Source: Kuschelorhynchus macadamiae
Lineage: Eukaryota; Arthropoda; Insecta; Coleoptera; Curculionidae
Length of the DNA: 64,000 bases
Reading direction: 5' to 3'
Assembly: GCA_030620095.1 (NCBI GenBank)
Contig: JAUTXW010002365.1
Location: 1-64,000 of the forward strand
Below the pieces are notes generated by a model. That model was given only the letters and a program-made list of their open reading frames with translations. It made no database searches and was not told the origin of the DNA. Below are positions 1 to 14,815 of the stretch, in pieces; position 1 is the stretch's first letter; each line of letters opens with the position of its first letter. The position numbers were made by a program, and so were the translations under genes.

Positions 1-1063
1 CGGATTTTTTCATCAGTCTGCAAAACGGACATTTACTTTAGATTCGACGATAGGAAAGAGGATTTCTTCCAGTTCAGACACCAGGTGGGCTTCCCGTTCT
101 AAAATCATTCAAATCTTGCACTCTGAATGGGAAGGGCTAAAATTAGTTTTTTCTAAAATTATTGACGACCAATCATCATCGGCTGAGTCAATAAACGGGG
201 CCAAGGGATATCTTAAATTTATGAACGATTTAGAATTTTCGTTTCTTACCGCTGTGTATAAACATATTTTTGACATAACTGACCCCCTTTTCAACATTCT
301 ACAGAAAAAATCATTGGACATCACCTATTGTAAAAAGCAAATATTTATGGCAAGAGATCGTATCAAGTTATTGAGAAATGAGACAATGTTTAATACAATA
401 TTTGAACAAGCCCAAACAAGGATTTTTAATAATAGGGACTCAGGGCAATTGTCAAAAAGAATTAAGTTATCGGACACCATTAAAGGCGATGAGCAAAGTT
501 CTTTACGCATTTTATTTTATGAGATAATTGACAATATTGTGACTCAAATAGAAGTTAGGTTTGCAGATATGTCTCAGTTATTATATTTTTCTTTAGCGGA
601 TTCCTCAAAATTCGAAGAATATAGCAAAAATTTTCCGCTTGAATTTGTGACGAATGTGACCAACTTTTATAAAAATTTCTTTGACAAACAAAAATTAATT
701 AATGAGCTTAGTGTAATATATCTCGACGAACAATTTGCATTGCTGAGCGTCGAGGCAATTTTAAAACATTTCGTAAAAAATGAACTTCAAGAAATATTTC
801 CTGAAAGTTACAAACTTTTTGCGTTAATTGCTACCATACCTATTACAAGTACCTCAGTGGAAAGACATTTCTCTTGTTTAAAGCGAATAAAAACGTATTC
901 TCGCAATACAATAAAAAATGAACGTTTATCGTCACTTGCGCTAATTTCAATAGAAAAAGAGTTGTTCTGCTCCTTACAGAAGGCTGATAACTTTACGGAT
1001 GTCATAATAAGTAAATTCGCCCTTTTAAAAGATAGGCGGATAAATTTAATTTATAAAACTTAG
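1..1063 (+). CDS. hAT transposase, ZMYM1-like, C-terminal part
   Basis: The reading frame is open from base 2 to the stop at 1063, so the gene starts outside the window; the TTG at 116 is not a real start. hAT transposases cut and paste DNA in the nucleus. Residues TRWASRSK, about 25 codons before 116, match the TRW motif that precedes the C-terminal half in ZMYM1-like hATs. At about 820-960 the text FALIATIPITSTSVERHFS and the following SLALISIEKEL form the hATC dimerisation domain. The stop is followed by about 100 bp and then a hAT-type terminus at 1170. No stop or frameshift is visible in this part, unlike nearly every other transposase here, so this copy may be young. The catalytic first half is not in view, so activity cannot be judged. 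Confidence 0.88.
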   Translation, partial: GFFHQSAKRTFTLDSTIGKRISSSSDTRWASRSKIIQILHSEWEGLKLVFSKIIDDQSSSAESINGAKGYLKFMNDLEFSFLTAVYKHIFDITDPLFNILQKKSLDITYCKKQIFMARDRIKLLRNETMFNTIFEQAQTRIFNNRDSGQLSKRIKLSDTIKGDEQSSLRILFYEIIDNIVTQIEVRFADMSQLLYFSLADSSKFEEYSKNFPLEFVTNVTNFYKNFFDKQKLINELSVIYLDEQFALLSVEAILKHFVKNELQEIFPESYKLFALIATIPITSTSVERHFSCLKRIKTYSRNTIKNERLSSLALISIEKELFCSLQKADNFTDVIISKFALLKDRRINLIYKT

Positions 1064-1148
1064 TTGTCAGCTAAGTGTGTACGCGGCTTAACGTTTTCTT
1101 ATAACGTCATTATTCTTGAAATTATTGTGGTTGTCGCCTACCCTAGCC

Positions 1149-1170
1149 TAAACACCACGAGCCGCCACTG
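1149..1170 (+). repeat. Right terminal inverted repeat of the hAT element
   Basis: Read on the minus strand the end is CAGTGGCGGCTCGTGGTG, a typical hAT terminus. The next 8 bases, AAAATCGG at 1171-1178, should be one copy of the target duplication; the partner lies left of the window. The insertion point falls inside the mariner that continues at 1171. Confidence 0.75.
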
Positions 1171-2167
1171 AAAATCGGTCAAGTAATTTTCTATTCAATG
1201 TGTGTTTTTCGGATGAGTGCACTTTCTTTTTGAACGGTGTAGTTAATCGGCATAACTGTCGGTACTGGGCTGAGAACAACCCCAGGGTATTTCACGAGGT
1301 GCACACACAACATCCTCAGAAATTGAACGTGTGGGCTGGTATTTTTGGAAATTCTATTGTGGGTCCTTTTTTTCTTCCTGGAACTCTAACAGGTGATATG
1401 TACTTAGATTTACTGGAAAATACCATCGACCCAGCCCCAACTGACATCATCGAAAATAATCCTGGATACGTTGAAGCGGAACTGATATTTCAACAAGACG
1501 GTGCACCTCCACATTACTCTCAAAATGTGCGTAATTATTTAAACACTAACTTTCCCGGGCGGTGGATAGGACGAAGGGGTGCCATTGAGTGGCCTCCCCG
1601 GTCACCCGACTTGACTCCTTTAGACTTTTTTCTATGGGGACACATAAAAAGTAAAGTGTATAGCACTCCACTTGCCTCATTAGAAGATCTGCGAACACGA
1701 ATTATTGACGTTTGTCGCGAAGTGACCCCTCAAGTTCTTCAGAATGTTCGAGAACGATTTGAAGCTAATTTGTATTACTGTATGGAGGTCGACGGGCAAC
1801 ATTTTCAGCATTTGCTTCATTAATACGGTAAGTTTTTTTTTATTTAATTCAATTTATGCGTTTTTTGAAAAATGTATTTTTCAAATTTCAATCCTTCATA
1901 TTTTCTAAATGACTTGACCGATTTTCAAAACCAAAGCGGGAATGTATAGAGAATAGAAAGCCCTTTTCATTGCGGTACCACTTGACCCCTCTTCCCATTT
2001 GAAAAAGTTTGGGGGATGACACCCCCGCTTAGAGGGTTGAAAATTTTGCGATCATTTTAAGGGCAAAAGTTGTCCCCCTCACAAACAAAATTGACGTGTT
2101 TTTGGATTTTTTGAAAAAAAAATTACCCTGGCCGTTATGCCTTGCGGTACGTTTTCGATGGGCCACC

Positions 2168-2170
<3 letters not shown>
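1171..2170 (+). mobile_element. DD41D Tc1/mariner element, right part, internally deleted
   Basis: The element ends at 2170 with GGCCACCCTG followed by TA, a mariner-type terminus at a TA target. The stretch GAAAATCGGTCAAGT at 1170-1184 recurs inverted at 1912-1926, about 245 bp from the right end. This suggests long (about 250 bp) terminal inverted repeats whose left arm was hit by the hAT. Directly after that left-arm remnant the sequence enters the second half of the transposase, so the N-terminal half has been deleted. The left end lies outside the window. Confidence 0.75.
1185..1823 (+). pseudogene. DD41D mariner transposase, N-terminally truncated
   Basis: The frame is open from inside the left repeat remnant. 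FSDECTFF at about 1206-1230 carries the first catalytic Asp, QQDGAPPHYS at about 1490-1520 the second, and RSPDLTPLDFFLWG at about 1600-1640 the third. I count 41 residues between the second Asp and the Asp of TPLD, the spacing of the DD41D (rosa-like) group of the IS630/Tc1/mariner superfamily. The C-terminal 207 residues are uninterrupted and end at a TAA at 1821. The helix-turn-helix DNA-binding half is missing and the apparent GTG start at 1200 is only where the open frame allows a call. The product could not bind transposon ends. Confidence 0.88.

Positions 2171-2244
<74 letters not shown>
2171..2244. repeat. (TA)n microsatellite
   Basis: About 37 TA units directly abut the mariner terminus. 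Mariners insert at TA, so insertion into a pre-existing TA tract is likely. The ORF through this tract is an artefact. Confidence 0.95.
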
Positions 2245-2245
<1 letters not shown>

Positions 2246-2764
2246 GTATACTGTTTAATAATTTATATAATTGATTTTATCAGTGAGGGCTCATTCGATT
2301 CTTTCAAACCTGTAGATAAACAATTTTAAAGTTATTAACCAATTAAGAATTTAAAAAAGGGTTTAGTTTTTTGCAAGTAACTCGGAAACTAAAAAATAGA
2401 ATCTTAAGGAGGAAAAAATTCCCAATTCCACTACTCTATTAATAATATCAATATTAATTTAATATTGAGTTAAGCCTAAAATGGAAGCTTGCACAGCTTT
2501 GGTCAATTAAGAAATCATGGTTCTTGGGATAAGACCACGTTAAATTAAAATTAGTATCCTAGGAAAATTTCAATAGATTCTTTATTTTTCCGTTTATAAA
2601 ATCAGCGCTAGAACCTTGGTTTATTTTACGTTTAAAATACGGCCAGTGGTATGCTGGTGTTCAGCTACAGCAGATTGTGCAATTCATTTTTTTTAATACA
2701 TCATTTATGTTCCTTAAATTTAGTGAATATTTTGAGATGGATGGTAGTGGGAATTTGCATTTAA
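2245..2764. other. AT-rich DNA, nothing recognised
   Basis: I see no coding motif, RNA gene or clear repeat here. The end nearest 2760 may still belong to the Penelope relic on the minus strand. Confidence 0.4.
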
Positions 2765-3662
2765 CTTTCTATTTGTATGCGTCAATTTTCTATAGAAAGA
2801 GTGCCCTAATGGACGATTTTCTTTCTTTGAACCAATATATCTAGAAAAGGAATCATTCTATTAGATACAATGTCCATTGAAAATTTGATTTTAAAATATT
2901 GTTGATTAAGATGGTCCAGAAATTATGTGATTTATCCTGTCCATGAGGCCAAACAACAAAAGTATCATCTACATATAAAACTAAAACAGTATTTTAGTTT
3001 TAGTGGGGCGGATGTTAAACCAATATCCTCCAATTCCATAAAATATTCGCTACCACAAGTGACAGAGGAGATCCCATAGCTATCCCCTAAGGTTTGTTCA
3101 TAAAAGTTGAAAAATGAAATAAGTAGAAGACAAACTAATTCTATTATGTTATTATCCAAATTATTATATTCCAATATGTCTGATATATGGAAATTGAGTC
3201 GTTAATAGTAACAATTGAGTATAGTGGTTCTACATGAAACTGACTAAAATATCTTTTTTAAAGAATCTTTTTTTTCCAGTAAATGGATTTAAATGATTTC
3301 TTCTCCGCTGGTGGTAGATTGGATGCGTTAATCAGATTTGAGATATGTCTTTCTGTTCTACTTGTAGGATCTGCCTACATAACTTTATAAGTGTTGCTGT
3401 CCAAAAGTTGAGTACATTTTCCACGTATTCAGTTCTGTCCATGACGAGTATGGCGTTGCCTTAATCTGCTGGAAGGACCAGGATATCTGCGTTTTTATTT
3501 TTAATTTAATTTTATTTACGTCCTCATCGTAGTTTTTTCGGCTGCGGAGATATTCGACCTCGGTAGTTTTGAATTCTTATTGATCATCACTGTTCTATAT
3601 CTGAGTTCATCGGCTTGCCCCACTGGGTAATCTTCTGAGTACGGTTTCAACTGAGGATGCTA
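2765..3662 (-). pseudogene. Penelope-like element reverse transcriptase relic
   Basis: On the minus strand, from 3662 downward, one reads a degenerate Penelope reverse transcriptase with many frameshifts and stops. In order: VETVLRRLPSG near 3640; KTTEVEYLRSRKNYDEDV near 3550; VLPAD and VMDRTEYVENVL near 3470-3430; ISNLINASNLPPAEKKSFKS near 3340-3280; EQTLGDSYGI near 3090; FMELEDIGLTSAPLKLKY near 3030; the catalytic YVDDTFVVWPHGQDKSHNF at 2975-2925; IKFSMDIVSNRMIPFLDIL near 2870; and YRKLTHTN near 2780. These are the conserved landmarks of Penelope RT in the right order. The GIY-YIG domain expected after them is not visible. The relic is old. Confidence 0.88.
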
Positions 3663-3854
3663 TATCTATTACGGGAGGAAAAATAACTTTTGTGTATTAT
3701 AAAACTGCAACCATACATATCAACAACTTTTAATGAAATGGAACTTATGGTACTCGAAAAAATAAGAGCTTTGTTGTGAAACTTTCCGAGAAGAAGGATA
3801 TTTTTGAATAAAACAGAATCAAGTATAGCATACATCAAGATCCATTTTGTTGTT
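3663..3854. other. Unassigned gap between Penelope and MULE relics
   Basis: Nothing recognisable. It could be the eroded 5' part of either neighbour. Confidence 0.3.
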
Positions 3855-4890
3855 TTCTTTTAACTCCTATTATGCAAAGTGCTCATAACCTAAGGTTCTC
3901 TGATGTAATAATATACGTAGACTCTAGTGGTTCATTGGTATCCAGTAAAATAGGTGACATACCACTCGGCTGTATAATATATAATTTTCAAACTGAAGAA
4001 GTTTACGAACTAGGATTTAGGATGTTAAAACAACTACTTCGAAATGGAGGATTCTATGGGAAAGGGCATCCTATGGTTTTTCATCACAGATGACAGTACT
4101 GCTGAAATAAATGTTCTTCAAAAAGTATTCCCTGACTCTGTACGGCTACTATACACTTTTCATGTTCTAAAAGCGTTACGGCGTTAGCTTTGGTACAAAT
4201 CACGTCAAATAGAACAATGTGATATAAATACATTGGTCATACTAATAACATCGTTGAAGTGTCAGTTCGCATACTGAAAAATTTTGTTTTCCAGAAATTC
4301 AAAGCCTTCAATGCAATATCCCTTCCAGGATTTATCGTCTGTTAGTTAGAGGAATTTTGTAAACAAAAATGTATTTTATACCTCTGCAAATGGGCATGAA
4401 ATGAAATTAAACCTCTATTTCAAAAAAATTTGTAATAAAGCAAGTTATCTCAAAGCAACCAAAGAGATACGATTTTTAAAGTCAGTTCATCTAGTGATAA
4501 TTGCATGCTGTATACTGTTGGTATATACACAGAAGGGTGTGATTGTCCAACAGGATTAGACGCCAAGTTTTGTAAATATTTATGTGCTGTTTACAATTCT
4601 GGAGTCGATGTGTTAACAGCTCTGAACTTACAACTTCAAAAACACTGCGTCAGCTTGAAATTAATTTGTAAACATGTCATCGATTTGGGGTATCTCAGCC
4701 TTCTAAACATATGCTAAAAAACATCAAGGAATTAAATACAAAATTAGAGTAAATTGAAAATGTAGAGGCATTTTACAATATTTGCACATCAAAATGAATA
4801 CCAAACGAGGTAAGTAAGAAAATTACATGCAGGAATTAAAACAATAGCAGCTAATCGACCATCAAAGTTCGAAAGTGTAGTAGGTTGTAA
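3855..4890 (+). pseudogene. MULE-like transposase relic with SWIM zinc finger
   Basis: The first open stretch (3872-4093) reads MQSAHNLRFSDVIIYVDSSG and continues to a degenerate transposase core. After a frameshift at about 4080 come ITDDSTAEINVLQKVFPDSV and LLYTFHVLKALRR, which match the MULE transposase catalytic region (the TDDS Asp and the FH helix). At 4505-4600 the text YTVGIYTEGCDCPTGLD and FCKYLCAVYN resembles a SWIM finger (CxC then CxH), with the His replaced by Tyr. MULE plus SWIM is a known architecture. Stops and frameshifts show it is dead. The last family-like text is near 4885. No terminal inverted repeats were found. Confidence 0.75.
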
Positions 4891-5739
4891 AATAATGTAG
4901 GATGAATCTATCTGAAAACATTATGTTAATAAGCCCAATGCAAACAGTCATGGCAGCGCCCACTGAAGCAGACATAGTGTATTTATTTTATTAAGCAACT
5001 GTCAACTAGAATAACATTACTGTTAGGAGTAGATAATAAGTTTCAAGTAATTGTAAAATAAAACAAATAGATACAAGGTAATTGCTTAGACTTATATTTT
5101 TATATTCTCTATTTGTGGAATAAAAACTTAGTTCATTGAAACGATATAATTTATTTACACAGTATACTTTTCTAGTATCTCTATTTAGTAATTGCTGCCT
5201 TACGCATTATTTATTACTTCAGAATGAGCGCTAACTTTATAGGATACGAAGCCTTCTAACATGCTTCCGTTTCCTATGAGATTAGTGCTCCTTGTAGCGC
5301 TATACATATGTAGGAAACGGAAAAATGCTTCCAGGAGTATAAAAGAGGATCGGCAACACAAATGAAATATGTACATATTGTGCAGAGTTCGATTACATCG
5401 GACACATTCTGATAAAATATTTAAGATAGGATTAGATGAAAAGTGGTAGTAGTATAAAAATAGGATATTATTTGAAGATCTGTAAAAATTTCCGTGGGTG
5501 ATATTTTCTCGATTTAAATACTTTCATTTCTCGAGGGAAGTAGTCATTTCCTTATAATGTTTGAAGCGGTTATTTGAGGCCTGACCTACATTTAATTAAA
5601 ATTATATCAAATAGTACATTTCCTATGTAATGGAATAAAAACAAAGATATTCTATGTCACAACAAAATGCCATTTATCAAAGTCCAATAATATATGTAAA
5701 CGACAAACAGTCCGTTTTAAAAAGCTAACCTTCTGTTAT
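4891..5739. other. Unassigned AT-rich DNA with a small hairpin and a TATA-like box
   Basis: GCTTCCGTTTCCTA at about 5264-5277 is repeated inverted near 5312-5333, giving a hairpin with a loop of about 35 bases. Just downstream is TATAAAAG at 5337-5344. This could be a promoter of an old element such as a solo LTR, but no matching LTR ends or coding partner were identified. Confidence 0.3.
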
Positions 5740-6690
5740 ATTTATTTTTCTCGTCAAATAGTACTCGTGAAAAAATCACCCTCATATCTTTACGTTTCAG
5801 GGTTCCTAGATACCATAAAAATACGTTTTCTCAATTCTATCTGTCTGTTTGGTTGTATGTCTGTCTATTTTCGGCTGAGCTAAATACTTATTTACCTGAT
5901 TGGCTTCCAATTTTTGTCACACTCATATGAGGATGGCATACTAATATTTTAGTGAAGCAAAATTGCGGCATAGTAAAATGTTAAAAAATTATTGCCTTAT
6001 TGAAATATTCAATAAACCACAAAATGCCGGCATAATAAAATGTCTAAGAAATCAGTCTGAAAATACTACTTATTCGATTAAAAGCGCGGGACAAAATGGC
6101 GGGCAAATAAAATGTAAAAACTTAGATATGATATACGGATAAACTGGCAAAATTTTTGTACAAATGCAACATGACGGAACAAAATCGCGGCCTAAAAATA
6201 CTGAAAAAATTTGTGTAAAAAAAGGATTTATCTAAATGATTTAAAATTTTACCCAAAAATCAAGTCTGACATAGATATCAACTTGTAAACTACTGGTACG
6301 AACCCAATGTGGTAGTACAAAACGGTGGTATAGTGTTTGAAAACACAATATAAAAAAGCTTGCTATTAATTCTTCCTTTAATTAGTAATAGAATATTAGA
6401 ATAAAGTTACTTAGCAGTTACATATATTAATTGTGTTATCTTTCACTTTTGTAAGCGAAAGGAGGAATTATTTATGAGGGAATTAGGTAAAATCAATTTG
6501 TAACCGAGAATTCCCTCCTGTATCATTTCATTTTTGTCTACAGAAGTAATAGAAAACACAATTTATATATTTGTTACTTAATGACTATATACTAACTAAA
6601 AAGGCCATACTCCTCTATCCCTAATACAAAAACATGTTCATAACAAGGGAAGTTCCCGTGAAGAAAATTTACTGATTTTTTCCTTAGTGT
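5740..6690 (+). repeat. Dispersed repeat family R, copy 1
   Basis: It begins with a header shared with the array at 38207: GTGAAAAAATCACC, then TTTCAGGGTTCCTAGATACC, then TCAATTCTATCTGTCTGT and a GGCTGAGCTAA variant of the motif CGGCATAGCTAA. It continues with degenerate submonomers of the form ACAAAATGGCGG...AATAAAATG and ATAAACTGGCAAAATTTTTG. The downstream end near 6600-6690 shares AGGGAAGTTCCCGTG-like text with the array end near 41450. No protein family was recognised. Confidence 0.65.
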
Positions 6691-7477
6691 TTCTAAAAAT
6701 ATATTTCTTAATTAGTCCTCAGTCTTGATACCCTAATTGAATAAAAATGCCAACAAAATATTGAAACAGGGAAAACGAAACAAGAGAATTCCCAAGGGAA
6801 AATCCCAAACAACCGACGTAAAAGTATAATACCCGAAAAGCGACAGCCCAACAAAATTGAATTAAGTTATTTGTCAAATGAAAGTATTTGAATTGAAATT
6901 TAGTTGGCTTATGCCGGTGAAATTCTATCTCGGAGGATAATTTTGAGAACACTTAAGTAGCACTTTTCGCATATTGAAGTGCAAAACAAGGCAACGATGA
7001 ATACAAAGTGGTGCGTAAATAGCCACAACGAAAAAAGGAAGACCTTAGTGAAATACATGGCTTGTCAAAAAAATAACATATTATTTCATTTTAACAATTA
7101 AACAAAACCGTAGTATAATTTCAGTTTTTAAAAAATAATTTGTTTTCAAAGAAACTTACCTGGGATCTTGCATGTAATTACTGGCCAAAAACTCACCTTT
7201 AACAGCCAATTAATACTTCTACGGGATACCGTTTAAATGCAAATTCATATAAATGGTATAAGGTTATAAGCAGTCATAATTTAAATTCATACTGCCCGTA
7301 CGGAAACATCAATGTTTGATACATACGACATTTAGTTTTGAAAGATCACATATACTGTGCCAGAAAGTTCGTTTGGTTTGTTGATATTTTATTATGATGC
7401 CGGAGATTACCTTCTTAGAAACACTGATGAATGCAAAAACTGGCCGTTTGTAAATAAAAAAATACTATATACAAACG
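6691..7477. other. No recognised feature
   Basis: AT-rich DNA with short ORFs only. No motif found on either strand. Confidence 0.4.
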
Positions 7478-7712
7478 AGCGTGGCGCCGATGGCTGTGTG
7501 TTTGCTGTTCGGCGCTCAAAGTCCCTGGCTCGATTCCGAGCTGAGGCAAACTTTGTTAATAATACATAATGCCCTCGCATTCTGATGGGTTGGGGGTTGC
7601 GCACTCCATCGATAATACCTGTGTAAATTACAGCTAAGACACACAGCATAGGTATATGCGAGAGGTAGGCCAATATCCAGCAGTGGATGAAAAAGGCTGT
7701 TGATGATTGATA
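7478..7712 (+). mobile_element. tRNA-derived SINE with RTE-like 3' end
   Basis: The head has RNA polymerase III promoter boxes: an A-box-like GATGGCTGTGTG at 7489-7500 and a B-box GGCTCGATTCC at 7527-7537, spaced as in a tRNA gene. The 3' end GCCAATATCCAGCAGTGG (7669-7686), AAAAGGCTG and a short GATGATTGAT tail resemble the 3' ends of RTE-clade LINEs and their SINEs in arthropods. Such SINEs are transcribed by Pol III and mobilised by the LINE. Boundaries are approximate and no target duplication was established. Confidence 0.72.
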
Positions 7713-7814
7713 TACAAACCAAGTCTTCGTTTTATATATAAAAAAATTAAAACCAAAATACCCAAGAAAACTGTTTTACTGAAAATACATTAAGGGTTCA
7801 GTAACCAGTAAATT

Positions 7815-11620
<3,806 letters not shown>

Positions 11621-13124
11621 CAATAAAACACTGTATGAAGAGCAGATTGTCAAATTTGAATGATCCCTTTCCTAGTTTTTTTTGAAGAATTGTTTTATAA
11701 AAAAAATTAAAATGTAAAATTTAGTTTACATTTTACATCTTACATATTAAGAGATGAAAATAAATACATCAAGAAAATACTATGTAAAAATATATAATAT
11801 ATATAAAAGATGTGAACATTATTACCATTATATCAACCTGTGAACATCTGGCGAAATGTTAGGACGCAAATATTTAAACATAAAAATTAAATTAAATAGC
11901 CCACAGAGTTAAAAATTCATGAATTTTTCCTTTCAAAACACTACCGCAGCAGTGGCGTAGGAGACTACAAGAATTAGTAAAGCGTCAGGGAAGTCATATA
12001 AGGCATTTTTGTAAATGTTTTAATTAATATAGTATTTCGTTTTGAATCTGAATCTGTTGATATTACAAAGGAAAATGTTGACTGTAAAAGAAATTCGATT
12101 ACCGATATTCAAAAAGAATACTCTTTTCTAGAAGATCCTAAATAATACTACACATTTTAGCGAAAGTTGAGATTTAAAATATATTTTTACAACAACGTCA
12201 AAAACTTGGACCTTGCAATATTTTTCATCCAACGTGTAACATTCAAAAATCAAAAATTAAAAATTCTTAAAAAAAATTAAAAAATTATATTTTATTCCGT
12301 CTTGGAAAAGCGAGTTCTTCAGTTTTCTCATTTTTCTTCCAGTTATTTTGTATGCGATTTTAATTCGATAAACTAGCCTAGCCCAACTTAAAAAAGCAAT
12401 CTTCGTTATTTCGTTATTTTATTAAATTAATTTTTTTTGTATAGTTGGAGATTCAAAGTCAAAAATCGTACTTTTTTTAGCGTATTTACCACTCTTCCCC
12501 TGCATTTCTGGGTACTCCTAATTTACATCTAAATGAACCCACTATTTCATAAATATCTCTATTTCTAATTGTGTAATGTTTAGGTTGATTTTTTGTCTCA
12601 GAGGACTGGCCTAGAAGTCAAGCGTAACATTGTTTTAACAATTTTTAAATATGAATTAATATATTTTGTTAAATTCTAGCATTGTTATAAAACTGTCTGG
12701 CATACATATTTAGCTAATACGCATTAAAGCCGCAGCGAACTCGTTAAATGTCAAAATTCATTAAGCCCTGGTGAAAATAGATATTCCAATTAAGCTAATT
12801 ATTGAGCACTCTATTTTATGCCTAAATGAACGTATTATGAAGCTTATAAAGTGGTACGTAAATAAAACGATATTTATTTGCGCTCTTCTGACAAATGCAA
12901 TGTGAAAAACCAACTGCAGTGCTTAAACGTTTTGTTAATTGTTCATCACAATATATTTTCATAAATTATAGAGTTTCCCCTCTCTTTCGAATTATTGTAA
13001 TATTTAAAATTTTCAGTACCAACTAATAGAGTGGATATGCTATAAGGTTTCTTAAAATAAAATCGTGATTTTTACATGTCAATCAGGTTTACTATTATTA
13101 AATAATACCTCTCTTTATTCGCAT
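11621..13124. other. No recognised feature
   Basis: AT-rich DNA without coding motifs, RNA genes or clear repeats on either strand. Confidence 0.4.
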
Positions 13125-14757
13125 TTTAGTCCTCCGGGACTTTGCTTTCAGGATCGTCGGCAATTTTATGTTACGTCGTCCTCCAAGCGCTATGTTACGT
13201 CGTCAGCTAAGCTCTGCTCTATTGGTAAGGATCCAGCCATCATAGGAAGTGAATTTATGAAGGATTGTTTACAACCACAAGAAAATATTTATTACCTATC
13301 ATAGGTCTAGTCAAAGTATACCTTTATGTGAATTTCTGAAAGATTGTTTACAACCACTTGATAAATTATGGTCATCAACAAGAAAAAACACGGATTATTT
13401 ATAACAGATTTTCCTCATGACTATCTTATACAAAAGATAATGAGAGTAGACGTAGTGTCCATTATGCATTGTTTATTAGAAAAATTTTAATCTAGCCCTC
13501 AAGTTCTAAAAAATGAGAGAAAATTTAAAAATCTGTGAAAGTTTGGCATGTTAATATTTAAAAAGCTGACGGCTCTCTATTGGCAACGATATCGGTTTTC
13601 ATAGGAGCACTTAGGCGTTCTGTGTCTGAATCATTGAATGTGCAGGCGATAAATTAACTCTCGTGGAACACACTGTGAATAGCACTAAATTGCTGAGGAT
13701 GCGTAAAGACATTTATCGACAATATGTTTTTGACTTAAAGACATTCTTGATGTCTGATTCGTATAAAAACGCAATAAAAAATAATCCAGAAATCAGCTTT
13801 TCGACGTTTTGTATGGTGTGTAGAAAAAATCCAATTTCAAATTACTCGGGGATTTTATTCCCTTGATTTCAGTGCCCCTGTACAAGTGTGTACAAATTTT
13901 AGCTTCGAATTAACTTTCGAGGATTGTGTGAACATGGCCAGTCAAGAAACCGTATTTCGAATATCAAGTCCTGCATTGGGGCTAAAAATAAAACAGATAA
14001 TAATTTTAATATGTAGTAGCACAAGTGAACTTAAATATATTTAAAACTATTGCGCGAAACGTGTGGCTTAACATGACATATTTAGTAGTTGGAGAAAACT
14101 AGATTTTTGATGATCCTTTAAAATATTATCAAAAATCGGTTATAAAATTAGTAATTACGTGAAAAGCTTTATATTATTGTAAATATAATTTTGTTTTAAG
14201 AGAATAATATATTTTATTTTATATTTAATGCACATTAAACTATTTTATCGGTAAAATACTATTATTGTGGTCTGGCGATGTTCATACAATCCTCTAAAGT
14301 TAATTCGAAACTAAAATGTTTACGCACTTGTAGAGTGCGCTGAAAGCAGTAGATTAAAATACCTGATAGACAATTTGAAAAAACCTGATTTTAGGATGAT
14401 TTTTTATTGCGTTTCTGTACCAAGAATGTCTTTAAGTCCAACCAAATTATTGATAAATGTCTTTGTATGTATAAAATAGCTATAAGGAAAATCTGTTATA
14501 AATAATCCTTATTTATTCTTGCTGGTAACTGTAATTTATCAAGTTAGTTAACAATTTTTCAAAAATTCACATCGAGGTATATTTTCACTAGACCTAATAA
14601 AGGTCATAAATATCTTTTAGTGGGTGTAAACAATCCTTTATAAATTCACTATATATTGGCTGGATCCTAGCCAGTAGAACAGCGCTTAGATAACTAACAT
14701 CAAAATTGCTGACCATCCTGAAATCAAAGCAAAAATTTGAGACCTAAGTACTAAATT
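13125..14757. mobile_element. Fold-back element, non-autonomous
   Basis: The two halves are inverted copies. AGGATCCAGCC at 13228-13238 pairs with GGCTGGATCCT at 14658-14668; AAGGATTGTTTACA near 13260 with TGTAAACAATCCTTTA near 14630; TTTTAGCTTCGAATTAACTT near 13896 with the inverted text near 14297. Pairing extends outward to GCTTTCAGGATCGTCGGC (about 13147-13164) and its partner near 14710-14735. The left arm carries about 300 extra bases near 13440-13700. ORFs inside show no family. No target duplication was confirmed, so exact ends are uncertain. Confidence 0.7.
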
Positions 14758-14815
14758 TATAATCGCCAAGAAGGGATCCATTAAATGAAGTAATATACGA
14801 GGTGTCTTATTTAAA

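Noticed and set aside
5337..5344. TATAAAAG as the promoter of a host gene
   Set aside because: No coding region follows; in AT-rich DNA such a match is expected by chance.
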